Shown here one piece after another: positions 13,186-23,827 of a stretch of DNA of 64,000 nt; within the stretch, counting starts at the first letter, position 1, and each line of letters starts with the position of its first letter. Location: NCBI GenBank assembly GCA_001414485.1, contig LLEY01000198.1, positions 39,486 to 103,485 of the forward strand. Direction: 5' to 3'. The notes under the pieces are model-generated. The model made no database searches, was not told the origin of the DNA, and worked only from the letters and a program-made list of their open reading frames with translations. A program made the position numbers and the translations under genes. The stretch comes from Calycina herbarum (taxonomy: Eukaryota > Ascomycota > Leotiomycetes > Helotiales > Pezizellaceae).

Positions 13186-13466
13186 TATAACGGTACGAAA
13201 CGGATACTACTACAAAAGAGGTATATAGAAGTGCGTTCGATAGAATAACATATCCGAATACTAGGCTCTGATACGAAGGAAAAGACTAAATTAGTCTTTC
13301 CTTAAGAGAGAGTAAGGGCATCTATATATAAGAGGGCCAGATAATAACAAAAGTCTGTACCGATCCGGCTCTGACAATTCTAAAACCATCTGTGCCGTAC
13401 TATACTCGGCACGTATTCTTAGCTATTCCGATAGCTTAGCAATTCTATTAATAGCTGGCTATTACA
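13186..13466 (-). repeat. 3' LTR of nested retrotransposon
   Basis: 281 bp, aligned without gaps to 15521-15801. The differences seen by eye (about 18) are all C/T or G/A transitions and occur in both directions, as RIP would give when acting separately on each copy. Confidence 0.88.
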
Positions 13467-13479
13467 TTCCCCTCCCTTG

Positions 13480-15146
13480 AAAAAGACTCGTCCTCGAGTC
13501 TTCGTATTATCGGTGCGGTATCGGTAGGCAGTGTCTATAGGCGGTAGTATTAGTAGTAGAAGGATTGTCGTATAGAATACGGTTTATTAAGCGAGGTGTT
13601 TAGCGAAAGGTAGGATACGAGTCGTAGCTGGCCTTGTTTGTAGATGTTGCCTATATTAGGTGTTTTCTACTAAAAGCAAAGCATTTGCTAAAAGAGTGTA
13701 TAGTCTGACCCCTCGATTGTTCTATATATCGGAGGGGATTTAGATAGGAGTCGGAGGCGGAAGAGTCGGAATTTAGAAGTCGATATCGTAGAAGACAGTA
13801 ATAACTTAGCTAAGAGGTTACTTATTAGCGTACTTCTTCGATTCGTAACTGATTCGTATCTGATTTAAATTAGACTTCTAGAATCTAGCTAGAAGGTAAA
13901 AGAAAGTAAGGACTCCTTACTAAAGTAGCGAGTCGGAGGTGAGGTATCGGCTAGTTAAATGTTATTACTGATAATTGTCTAATACCTTGTTTTCCCACCG
14001 ATTCGGGGTACTCTACGAGGACTTGGTTTTATCTTCCCTTTAAACGGTAGAAAAGGATTCGTGTTTAGGTAGTAGGAGGTTTAGTATTATACTAGATAAG
14101 GATTAAAAGGTAGTCTTTTTAACTGAAGTGGTTATACTAACTAGCTTAGTCGTATTAGCTATGTATAACTTAGCGTTTCAGCGTCTTTCCTTATCTAGGG
14201 CTAGAAGATCTGCTACTATTTTAACGAAGTTATAGTTCTAACGTCTCTTAAGTATAGCAGCTGAGTTTCGTAGCTATAGTATAATCTTTTCCTATATATA
14301 GAAGAACCGTTCTAACTCTAGTATCTCTCCGAGTATAGCTATACTCGAAAATCGACCTCTGAAGTTAGTAAACGTTTCTTTACCTTTAGCGTCATCTATC
14401 TATAAAGCCTAGAAGGCGTTCTATATATCCTCTATCTCGTATCCGGTTAAGAAATATAAATCTAAAAGTTTAATTATATTTTAATAATCGTAGAAAGTAA
14501 TATAAATCGACTTGGACTCGTATCTAGGCTTAAGGTAGTTCCTGGCGTAGCCTGTAGTTGTTTCTTAGATAAGAGCCTTTCGAGTCGGTGCGGTATTATA
14601 ATAATCGGCGTTTACTAGGAGTCTATCGCGTACCGATATCTTCTATTGTTAGTAGGTAGGTGAGGTACTGTTATTTAAGGGTTTAATCCTTTCTATGATC
14701 TTGCTTTTAGCGGTTCAGAGTAGGAGCGGATTCGGGGTGCCTTCTAAGACTAGGAGGGTGGTCTGCCGTCGAGGGAAGGTATCAGAGGTAGGATCCCTTA
14801 AGCAAAAAGGGTCTCGCGTAGTACTTGGAGGCGAAAGAGGCTCGGGATCGATTCTAGGTAGATTCGTAGAGGCTAGTTAGAGTTCGCTTATTATCCTTTC
14901 TAACTAGGCGAATCGATCGTTGTTATCTTAAAGTTTTTCTTCTAAGCCTTATACTACACCTTATATCTCATCTATATTAGAAAAGTCTCAGTTGTCTTTA
15001 GGGTTTCGAATAGGTTACTTTCCTTTCTAGGACCTTTTGTTTTTAGGCGTGCGAGTGCGGTTCGTAGACCTTTCGAAGGGGGGTCTACTAGCTTCCTTAG
15101 TAGGTTGCTCAACGCTCTTAAGAAGCGGAGCATTAGAATTCGACAT
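13480..15146 (-). pseudogene. Retrotransposon gag-like frame with RIP stops
   Basis: The minus-strand start ATG at 15146 opens MSNSNAPLLKSVEQPTKEAS and an Arg/Lys-rich segment, then meets TAG. The frame can be followed with stops through a typical gag capsid pattern (LLDLYFLTGYEI..., ETFTNFRGRFSSIA, ELERFFYI) between about 14550 and 14200. Capsid proteins of this kind package element RNA. No zinc knuckle was clearly seen. It is non-functional because of the many stops. Confidence 0.6.
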
Positions 15147-15520
15147 GTCGTATATCGATTCGAAAAAGGGAGGGGTTAAGAGGTAGATTCAGGAGCCTTC
15201 CGAGTAACTATATATCGTCGGCTGTTCGTATCTTATGTAGTAATCCTTATATAGAGAGGGTTATTAGAAGTCTCAGGAGTACTTAGCGTAGTCTACTCCT
15301 ATTAACGTAGGAATCGCCTACGATTTTACTAGCTAACTGTTTAAACACTAAACCCCGGTGTTACTAGCCGTCTAGGTAGTCTCTGATTACCTAGCTATTT
15401 AAGGTTGTCGATATACTAATCTAAATCTAGGCTAAATCGAATTCGAAGCAAGTACGCCGGCGCGCTCGAGTAAGATATTATAACAGGCCGTCCCCGGCGG
15501 AGTTAAATTTAGTCTTTTAA

Positions 15521-15801
15521 TATAACAGTATAAAACGGATACTACTATAAAAGAGGTATATAGAAGTGCGTTCGATAGAATAACATATCCGAATACTAGG
15601 CTCTGATACGAAGGAAAAGACTAAATTAGTCTTTTCTTAAGAGAGAGTAAGGGCATCTATATATAAGAGGGCCGGATAATAACAAAAGTCCGTACCGATC
15701 TAGCTCTGACAATTCCGAAACCATCTGTGCTGTACTATACTCGGCACGTATTCTTAGCTGTTCCGATAGCTCGGCAATTCTATTAATAGCTAGCTATTAT
15801 A
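15521..15801 (-). repeat. 5' LTR of nested retrotransposon
   Basis: Partner of 13186-13466. Its outer end reads TATTATA instead of TATTACA, a C-to-T change relative to the other copy. It is followed by the target duplication GGTTA. Confidence 0.88.
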
Positions 15802-16590
15802 GGTTAAGATAAGATAAATACTAGTCTATATAAGTATCTAAGGAAATAAAGTAGTAGATAAGGCAGCTAAGATTATAGTAAAATTACAACTAGAGAGGAA
15901 TTAGAAAAACCTAAACGTCGCTTAACCTAAGACTTACTACTTATAAGCAACTCTAAAGACGTGGATTATAAAGTAGATAAGAGCCGAGTAAGTATATAAG
16001 TAGGATCTAGAACTAAGAGAGAGAACTATATATAAATATACTTAGAAGCTAATATATAAGATCCTACGTCTCTACTAGAGACTAAAGAAGTAGCAAAGCT
16101 CTCTACTAATCTAGATACGTATAGAAAAGATCGGATTAAAAGATTTCCTCTAGAAGAGAAATATACCTAGGTATAATAATCTAGGATATAAATATAGAGA
16201 GGGACGATAAACTATAGGATATATTATATTAAGATGTCGAAAATTCAAAGACCTATAACTAAGAGAATTTAGAGGAAGAAGGTAGTTAGACTTAAAGATA
16301 ATCTTAAACGAGTTAAAAACAGCTATAAAGGTAATAAGATTTATAGAACAGACGCAACTCCTTAGGCAATTTAGGAGTTGTAGTACAGTGTAGAAAGACG
16401 AAGCGGAACGCTAGGGGGAGACTAAAGATATAAGGATATAAGATAGCTAGTAGAAGCGGTAGCTAAGGAACCTGATATACTCTAAAAAGATCAAGCAAAG
16501 CACTTCTTTTATACTATATATATAGTTGTAGATAGAAGCCAGACCGTCTAGTAGAGGAGGCTGCTGGTCACTATATAGTGATAAAGTGAA

Positions 16591-16674
16591 GTACGCTTGC
16601 CAAATACGGTAAGCGTACTTCGGCAGCTGCGCCGAAGCTGGACCACCCCGGCATAGCCGCCCTACGGCGGGCGG
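16591..16674 (+). other. Hairpins in the LINE 3' untranslated end
   Basis: Three adjacent inverted repeats survive in the non-mutated 3' end. GTACGCTTGCC pairs with GGTAAGCGTAC (16591-16618, one mismatch). CTTCGGC pairs with GCCGAAG (16618-16637). GCCGCC pairs with GGCGGC (16656-16674). 3' structures of this kind are used by some LINEs for recognition by their own reverse transcriptase; that role here is inferred. Confidence 0.5.
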
Positions 16675-16707
16675 CTGGAACCGAGTATGAATAAATCAAT
16701 CAATCAA

Positions 16708-16720
16708 TCCATTCCCGTTC
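16708..16720. repeat. Target-site duplication of the LINE, right copy
   Basis: TCCATTCCCGTTC, matching 8062-8074. It ends 25 bp before the ATG of the HET-domain gene. Confidence 0.85.
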
Positions 16721-16745
16721 TTCATTCCCGTCATCTATTTTGTAG

Positions 16746-19110
16746 ATGACGGACATCTCTCAGGTCGTCGCACCTGTAAAGACTACCATTACGGACTCTT
16801 TTACTCGTTATTCATCCCTTCATGGGTTTGAAATACGGGTTTTGGATCTCCAGGCGTGCGACAATACGACTGACAGCTCCACCGCCCTGGTTACTGGCAG
16901 ACTTCGGGTCGTGAATTTGAATGAGAAGCCCGAATTTACAACATTATCCTACACTTGGGGCGAACGGAGACCCTCCCAGACGATAATCTGCGATGGCCAT
17001 TCCATCAAAGTCCCCAGAAACTGCTGGCTCGCGCTGCAGGATTTTCGTCGCCAATTCGGAGGCATTACGATTTGGGTAGACTCAATCTGCATCAATCAAG
17101 ATGACGAAGAAGAAAAGAACGTGCAGATACCTTTGATGGGTCAAATTTACGCTTCTGCTCATACTGGCTACATCTGGCTTGGAGATGGGCCGAAGAACTT
17201 CAAGACATCAATTCCCAGAGCTATGAGATATATTGGTAAAGGGGGGCTACCATTTTCATTTCTGATAAATCGCACCATCTATGGGGTTCCTACAGGACTC
17301 GGGATGGCTGTAAGGTTAGCTTTGCATCTACTTGGAGGCGTCAATACCAGGAATGCGCATAATATATATGCCGACTCACTCGAAGAGATCATTCGAAGCG
17401 TCTGGATGTAAGCAATTCTTTTCCTTTCTATTGCGAATTTGTGGAGGTAGTCCGTCTTTCAGGCTCCTCTCGACACTTTTCCATCAGAAAGAGTGTACTG
17501 CATATATGTTGCAGATAAGCAACTTTTTCGATTCCCAATTTTGGGGGGTTCCGATTTCATAATTATGGTGATGAGGACGGTTCGTCTTATTCGCTTCTCC
17601 ACGCTCCGTTTCTTTTATTTTATATGAAATGTATACTGATATATTGTAGCGAGCGCTTGTGGACTTTACAAGAAGTGTTACTTTCACCAAACTCGGTCCT
17701 GGTCTGTGGGGACCAGTCAATCCCTGGCTATCCATGGTCTACATGTTAGAATACTTCAGCTTTCTCAAGTCGAAAGGATACATCGGAGTTTTCACGGATT
17801 TACGAGGTCTTCCGAACTGGACGAGACTGGAGTTTCTCTGGCTACGACATCAGCGCAAGATTTCGGCCGACAGCATCAATTCGCTCGAATCACGATTGAA
17901 ACTGCACCGGAGGTCACTGGAAATGGGATGGAAAGTTTATCGCATTTTATCCCTTGGGATGATGGTCATTCTCACCTGGTCCGCAATTTTTAGCATTTTC
18001 GGATACGCAGGTAAATTCTGGTGGATATTTTACATGGCGACATCAATGTTCCCCATTTATCAGAAAGTTCGAATCTTTTTGGCCTATGATCGTAAATTGG
18101 GGCTATGTCTTCCGGATCGAGAAAACGAAGCCCTGATAACAGAAATACAAACCCGGGGATGTTTTAACCCAAAGGACAAATATCGAGGCTTGCTTGGTGT
18201 GATAGGGGCACAATCATCACCTTAGATTATGAGTGGCTCAGAGAGTCTAGCGAGAACTTACGAAAGGCTTTTCCATGATGTTTTGGATTTTACGGGGTCG
18301 CTGGATCTCCTTCTTTTCACATCCGGATCAAGATTTGACCACGCTGCTTCCTGGGTCATCGACTGGCGGTTAGCTTCGTTGCGTTGGATGAAGTGTCAGT
18401 ACTGGGCGAAATGTGGCTGGTGGGTTGCAACTCCCGATTGGCCTCGTAGTAACATCTATCAATATGCAGGTGCAACATTGGCATCGAAGTCATCGTGGAA
18501 ATTTAAAAGAGATGGGAACCTCGTTGTCCGCGGAAAAACTATCGCCACCTTGTCCTGGTGCTCCTCGGACATTGAAAAGATCACTTCACCACGGGAGCGT
18601 TCAACTTACGATGAGATTCAGCAAAATGTAACTACCTTCGAGTTTGCGTTTGCGGGTTTGACTCCTCCTACGCAGAGAAAGATAGCCAGGGACTTATCAC
18701 GACTCGTCGAAGTGTTCTCCGACATACTCGAGGGGCCAGCTTGGAGTAGTTGGTGTCGTATCATATGCGAGGGTATCAATACCCTGACAAGACTAACAAC
18801 TCATCGTCAAAAGTGGCCACCGCTTTTCAGAGCCTGGAACTTCCACGTAAAGCTGTCCAACATTTTGGCCGAAGAAAGAATGATCCTGGCTCGTTGCGAT
18901 GTGGCTTTTTTCCCGCTTGGTCTTGCTCCAATAGATGCCAAGGTGGAAGACCTTGTGGCTCTCATCTCAGGGGTCTCGATGCCTGTTCTCTTGCGGCCCT
19001 GCTCGGGTGGTTATAAATATATAGGGCCTATATTTCTACCTGGAACCATGGACGGCGAAATGTGGAAAGAAGCCTGTGACAATGGCTTGAAAGACTTGGT
19101 TTTGACATAG
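16746..19110 (+). pseudogene. HET-domain (heterokaryon incompatibility) gene, broken
   Basis: Exon 1 (16746-17407) and the start of exon 2 (from 17650, intron GTAAGC...TTGTAG) encode the three HET blocks: LSYTWG (residues 67-72), VDSICINQDD (111-120) with IYASAHTGYIWLG, and ERLWTLQEV. HET proteins trigger cell death when genetically different hyphae fuse. Two lesions follow. After VCGDQSIP the frame closes at TAG 17747-17749, while the family-like continuation (PWLSMVYMLEYFSFLKS) is in another frame, so about one base is missing near 17715-17745. That frame then stops at TAG 18223-18225 within GLLGVIGAQSSP and continues in frame from 18226 (SESLARTYERLF...FTGSLDLLL) to the stop at 19110. A tail of ~290 residues with WRLASLRWMK and CDVAFFPLGLAP follows. 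Upstream control sequence was separated from the start codon by the LINE. Confidence 0.8.
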
Positions 19111-19476
19111 AGGGGTTTTTTTCCGGAAATGATGATTGCACAACTTGTCAAAGCTTCGGTAATTGCCCCGCGTACACCTCATTTACTTTGAGAAAGTCTA
19201 GGCTAATGAAGAGAATTATTTGAGAAAGGTTAGTAGAAGTTCTCCTATCCCGAAAGAAGCCATTCGACATGGACTTAGCAATGGGAGAAGGCGGGCGCAC
19301 ACAAAGCAAGGACCAGGTCTCTTTCACTCTTTCATCTTCTGTGTTCATTGCATTGTCATATTTCTATTTATAAGACACTTCTGTTCCAGGCATCGAAGCG
19401 AAGTGAGGGAGAAAGGGAGTCCATCAACTGATCATTAAGCTATCCAATCACTCAAAACACATAGAGCTATGCCCAC
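19111..19476. other. Intergenic between convergent genes
   Basis: 366 bp between the 3' ends of the HET pseudogene and the transporter gene. No gene is seen; the polyadenylation signals of both presumably lie here. Confidence 0.5.
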
Positions 19477-21585
19477 TCATCCCTTAAGCTCCTTCGACTC
19501 CCCACTCTCAATCTTCTTCTCATCCAAACTGCTAGGTTTAGACTCCTCATCCTTAATAACAGCACTCGGCAACGGCAAAGTATCCCCCACATTAACAAAG
19601 AAATCCTCATTATCCAAGTCTCTAAACAAAAACCAAAAGATCGGCGCCGAAACAAATCCAATAACCGATGGTACAGCAAACACCCAAACAAGGTTTGGGT
19701 CCTCAATAACGCTAGCGGTCGCCAGAGAAATAGCCGTACTGATAGCTTGCATGAAGAGGGAAAGAGCCATAACGAACCCTTTCATGTTTTGGGGTGCGCG
19801 AGAGTAGGCGATTCCATAGGCGGTGACGTTGATGAAGATTTCGGAGCAAGCGGTTACGATTGTTGGGATTCCGTAGAGCCAGACTGAGAGGGAGGAGACT
19901 CCGGAGCCGATTTCGCAGTCTGTTGCGTGGTCGAGGCAGGGGGAGGTGATGTAGATGTAGTGCTGGATGACGGCGTATGATGATGCTCCCACGGCGGCGA
20001 CGAAGAGACCGAAAGTTATGCGGGCGATGGGTCCGAATCTGATGCCGAGCTTTCTCAGGAGTGGGTAAATACCGTCTACTGCATGTTAGCTATGGTTTTT
20101 TTCGAATAGGAAGACATTGGAAAAGGCTGCATACGGTTCATGATGGGAATCAAGATAATGATTGCCAGTGGATTCAAGTTATCGAGTAAATCATTGGGAG
20201 TACCATTCGAAGTCAAGGAAGCGGATTGAGCATTCGCAGCCGCGCCCAAAGCACCGTCATTGATCCTATTCAAGAGTCAGGAGCCGACTTTTAACGGAAG
20301 AATCAGGGAGCGGGGCTTACTGTTGAATCGGGAAGAACAAGAAAATAGCACAAGCACCCATAGTTCGACGAACATCCTCAACAAACTCATCATCCCAAGC
20401 AACAACTCTCTGGTCACCTGAAGCAGCCAAAACCGAAGGCTTCGCCCGTTCCCAGTAACCTTTTCGGCCGAATCCACCAAACCCAGCTTTTGTCAACGCA
20501 AGGATGTTGACTTTACAAAAGTTACCAAGAGCGGAGCCTCCGGGTGGGAATTTGATCAAGCGGAAGTTGACGAAGTATAGTAGGGGTGGAAGCATGAGGT
20601 AGATGATACATGGGAGGAGGTAAGCAGCCCAGAAACCGACGTATTTAGCGAGGTACGAAGTTGCGACACCGAAAAAGCCTCCGATATTTACGAGCAGGTA
20701 GAACCTTTTTGAGTTAGTGTTGAAAAGCATTAGATGATAGAGGGCTTGGAGCTTACCATAACATGATTGACTCAGATGTCGCTTCTGGATCAACGATGAC
20801 CTTGGAGCCATTCTTCTTCGTCACAACGTGAGGTTTCATATGTGGATTCTGGTCTAGGACTGTCGGAGCGATATTGGCTTTGAAGAGTCCTGCCCCGACG
20901 GCAAGCATGTATAGACTGAGTGCAAAGGGACCGATGGCTTTCCCTGCTTGGATGACACTTGGGATTGCTGATATGACCATAATGATGTGCGCCTAAAGAG
21001 AACAAGCGAGTCAGCTTATTTTCAAATATCAGGGATATGAAGTTTACTCACAACACCACAAACAGCAATTCCGATGCAGATTGTCTTGAATCTCCCGAGT
21101 TTCGCATCGGCAAGCCAGCCTCCGAAAATCGGCAGACCATATGCCAACATGGTGAAAGAATCAGACATAGCAGAAGCGATGACCGTTCCCTTGCCCAAAG
21201 CTCCCGCTGTCTTCTGGGACCCTCTAGGAGGGGCTCCGGCACCGTTTCCGCCTACAGGAAGTTTACCTCTAACGAAGTTCTTGAAAACCTGTTTACATCC
21301 GTAGTATGAAGCACGCTCGGCGAACTCAACAGCACAGAGCATGTATGCTGTCCAGGGCATTGTTCCCGCAACTCGGGGAAGTGTTGCAAGTTCCTCGTCT
21401 GTAGGGGTGATATGACCACTAATATCCATAACATCGTATTTTCCATGGTGGTTTACATTCTGGTGCTCTGGGTCGATGGCATTGATGAGCTCTGGTCCAG
21501 CGACCAAGCTGTCGTCTATAGCACCTTCCTCTTGGTGGTGTCAGCTTGAGACTTTGGAGTGTAAAGGGTTGGGCAACTTACTCAT
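19477..21585 (-). CDS. Proton-coupled oligopeptide transporter (POT/PTR2 family)
   Basis: Six exons (21585-21582, 21530-21052, 20992-20757, 20704-20321, 20265-20135, 20078-19477) give 611 residues, the usual size for fungal PTR2. All phases agree, including a 4-nt first exon (ATG A) spliced to give MKEGAIDDSL. Family marks are EFAER (residues 70-74, the ExxER proton-coupling motif), FGGWLADAKLGRFKT, and GAGLFKANIAPTVLDQNP (the PTR2 signature). About 12 hydrophobic segments follow with a long exposed loop (TKKNGSKVIVDPEATSES). The protein would import di- and tripeptides with protons at the plasma membrane. The acidic, Ser/Lys-rich C-terminus (KDEESKPSSLDEKK) is cytosolic. An alternative later start would remove only the nine residues before VAGPEL. 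Confidence 0.92.
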
Positions 21586-22889
21586 AGTTCCTATGGTAAT
21601 TTGATAAAGCACGTGAACTCAAGAAACGCAACTCGACGAGGTGGAGAAAATTTAAAGGGGAATGACCCCATTCATATAGGCCTTCCCAACGGGTCGGATA
21701 CTCCCAAGCTCCCCATCCTAGAGTGTGATCTGGAATTGGCTTTCTTGGAAAGCGCTGCGCTAGCGAACAAGCAATGTCAAGCATCACGCAGTAATTCTTA
21801 TCAACCAGGGATCAATGATACCCAAGCGGCCGCCGTTCAGTCTAGAAAGCTTTTAGAAGCACTAGAACAATGCAGTCCACCAATGGTAGCTCGGGAATAC
21901 ACCATAGATGCATGCTATCCACGTAGTTCTATATGCGAACCCTCTCCCATGCAGCCGAAGAACTGATGGGAAGCTCTTGGCAACGGCCATCATTCAGATA
22001 ACAGAAGCTTAAACGCGGGAAGCTCATCACAAGGCTTTTTGATGCATGGATGTTGGCTCTAAAAGATCGGCGGTAGGCTCGATTAAGAAGGTATCAACAA
22101 TTTCACCAACAAAGGATATAGAACGCGATCCCGAAATGGAGAGCTGAAAGATGGGGAAAAGGGAAGAAGGGGACTTTTTAGGACTTCCCATACATTTATT
22201 GTTGCTTTCAAGGACTTTCCACACTTTGTCCCAAGACAAGTATTCACGGGAAAGCCCAAAACTCAGACCACCTTGTCCTAATCAACGTGGATTTTGACAC
22301 CTAGCGGCGAAAGCTCATGCACCGAAGCACGCAAAAAGAGAGTTGCATGTTGCAAAATCCCAAAGTGGATCGCTACCCAAAAATCCGGGGACAGTGAAAC
22401 TAGAAGGTATCCATTCAAACCCCGGTCCCAGCGGGGAATTTCCGTTTTTTCAAGAACGGTTGGGAATCCTGATCAAGCAACCCGTGATTGGACGCCACTT
22501 GGGGTTTTAAATAGTCCAATATTACAGATGTTCGAGAGAGGAAGGAGAAAGTAATAGAGAAGCGAAGTTTACAGAAAACGGTCAGAGAAGAATGCTAACA
22601 GACAGAATAATTTGAGTTCAGAAAAAACGGGCCGGTTATACCAACCGGGTAAATGATAATCTGGAGGGTAGTGAGACGGTTGCCAACAGCCAACAAATGT
22701 TCAAAATAGAGTTTGAGGGAATTGGTAATATACTGATGGCAAACCACCATCAATCTACAGGTACTTCTGTGTGAAAGTACTTTTGTAGATAAGGCGAGTG
22801 AGATTAGGGGTCTATAGTCGCGGACTGGTGTCAGGGCAAGGGAACCAATCAACCTACCGATCTCAATGCAGTGAGGCGGCCCGAGGCAG
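21586..22889. other. Intergenic, promoter side of the transporter
   Basis: 1.3 kb with no convincing gene. It includes the promoter of the POT transporter. Short frames at 21601-21966 and 22294-22554 have no recognisable content. Confidence 0.45.
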
Positions 22890-23215
22890 CTTCCAACCCA
22901 TGACATGCGCATCGAAATGGGATTATAACTGCTCGATTTGGCAAGCAACGAAATAGCCACCTCCAGCCGCTTGGATTTTGAACTTGATATGGAAAGGCAG
23001 GAAAAAGACGTAAGGGGCATCGAGACGAGATTGGGCTTGGTGTTCCAACCCATCTCATGCCATCGAAGAACTGTTCAAACTGGAAAGGAACGAAATAGCC
23101 GCCTCTACCTGTCTGAATTTTGGATTTGATGGTGATCAAGTTCCATATGGAAAGGTAATAAAGAGGCGTAAGAAACACAGAGACGAGGTTGGGGCTAGTC
23201 ATGAAAAAAATATCT
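22890..23215. repeat. Tandem duplication of a ~155-bp unit, diverged
   Basis: Two units (about 22890-23040 and 23045-23210) share, in order, CCAACCCAT, CATCGAA, AACTG, CGAAATAGCC, CCTC, TTGGATTT, CATATGGAAAG or GATATGGAAAG, and GAGACGAG-TTGGG. Read on the minus strand both units give similar peptides (PNLVS...LT...LSI...KSK and ...MRWVG or ...MSWVG), so a small protein fragment may have been duplicated. No full gene can be drawn. Confidence 0.55.
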
Positions 23216-23629
23216 TATCAGCTATCAGTTGTTGTCTGTTGTCTGTTCAGCCAAATTTCGAACGGGTGAGCAAAAACTAACACTGATGGAAAAATAGAAG
23301 GGAACTGAATTTTGATAACGAGAGCCATGATGTTCCCTGCTGGACCGCGATCGCATCGTAGAATAGCCTAGATAACTTCTTTTTCGCTCGATCAGCTGAG
23401 TGTTGAGATAATATTGGCTGAAGGTGTCTCTAGAAGACGAAAGGTAGATCTAGTGAGTTCGTATTCAGAGTCACGTGATGGTCGCTTTCGCCGCGTTTCT
23501 AAAGTCACACCCACTAATTTAGTAGCTTAGCCCTCTCTCCCATTCCTCACTTAAGCTCCACACCCACCAACGCCAATTGTTTACTGTGCTCAAGTGTTAA
23601 CATATATTTACTAGAAACCGAAGAACGGA

Positions 23630-23827
23630 ATGAGTGCCTCTCAGCCCCAAGCATACATACCACTCAGGACCTCCAACTCGCACGGAAAGCCACCTGGCCC
23701 TGCCTCCAAAATCGCGAGTACGATTGGTCGGGTTCGCACGACGAACTACTGCAAAGACCCATCAGCATCCAGTCTTCTTGTAGACCCGATCGCACATTTG
23801 AATATGCGATTCTGCGAAGCCGTATAA
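23630..23827 (+). CDS. Possible small protein, 65 residues
   Basis: A single open frame starting ATG at 23630 in a favourable context (ACGGAATGAG) encodes a basic, proline- and serine-rich peptide (MSASQPQAYIPLRTSNSHGK...). It ends with TAA at 23825-23827. About 150 bp upstream is TCACGTGA (23471-23478), an E-box-like palindrome. There is no recognised domain. It may equally be chance. Confidence 0.25.
   Translation: MSASQPQAYIPLRTSNSHGKPPGPASKIASTIGRVRTTNYCKDPSASSLLVDPIAHLNMRFCEAV

Larger units (their letters stand above)
13186..15801 (-). mobile_element. Gag-only LTR retrotransposon nested in the LINE
   Basis: Two 281-bp direct repeats (13186-13466 and 15521-15801) bound a 2054-bp interior, and 5-bp duplications GGTTA lie outside both (13181-13185, 15802-15806). 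Orientation is minus. Reading the minus strand, the 5' LTR is 15521-15801 and the 3' LTR (13466 downward) is preceded by a purine-rich tract AAGGGAGGGGAA, the expected polypurine tract. The LTR begins TGTAATAGCC on that strand. The interior holds only a gag-like frame and no protease, reverse transcriptase or integrase, so the element was non-autonomous and needed a partner. The size and gag resemble gypsy-type derivatives. Confidence 0.88.
9870..16480 (+). pseudogene. LINE ORF2: endonuclease, reverse transcriptase, RNase H; RIP-inactivated and interrupted
   Basis: Despite many stops, domain order is readable in the plus-strand frames. At about 9930-10660 there is an apurinic-type endonuclease (QYNV start, LRAIEELFFSDY region). 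At about 11270-12250 there is reverse transcriptase, including an AIGLDSI-like fingers motif, VYRLIILINTIGKIIDAII, and SLLLLDVLEAFNN, the degraded catalytic segment. At about 12830-13185 there is RNase H, with FIYTNRSS, AIELQGIKLAL and VVIFINN. The RNase H region is split by an LTR element and resumes at 15807 (GNKVVDKAAK). The start and end coordinates are approximate. Confidence 0.75.
8075..16707 (+). mobile_element. LINE (non-LTR retrotransposon), RIP-degraded, Tad-like
   Basis: A 13-bp direct repeat TCCATTCCCGTTC flanks the element at 8062-8074 and 16708-16720, which defines both ends. The 3' end carries the short tandem tail (AATC)n just before the duplication, as in Tad-type fungal LINEs. 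The body is extremely TA-rich with TAA/TAG in nearly every line, the footprint of RIP. Only the first ~300 bp and the last ~150 bp keep normal GC content. Conceptual reading on the plus strand still shows ORF1 with a zinc-knuckle region, and ORF2 with endonuclease, reverse transcriptase and RNase H. Bases 13181-15806 are a nested LTR element plus its duplication, so the LINE itself is about 6 kb and close to full length. Confidence 0.9.

Noticed and set aside
14695..14880. 61-codon plus-strand frame within the nested LTR element
   Set aside because: It lies antisense to the gag-like frame of that element and has no recognisable content.
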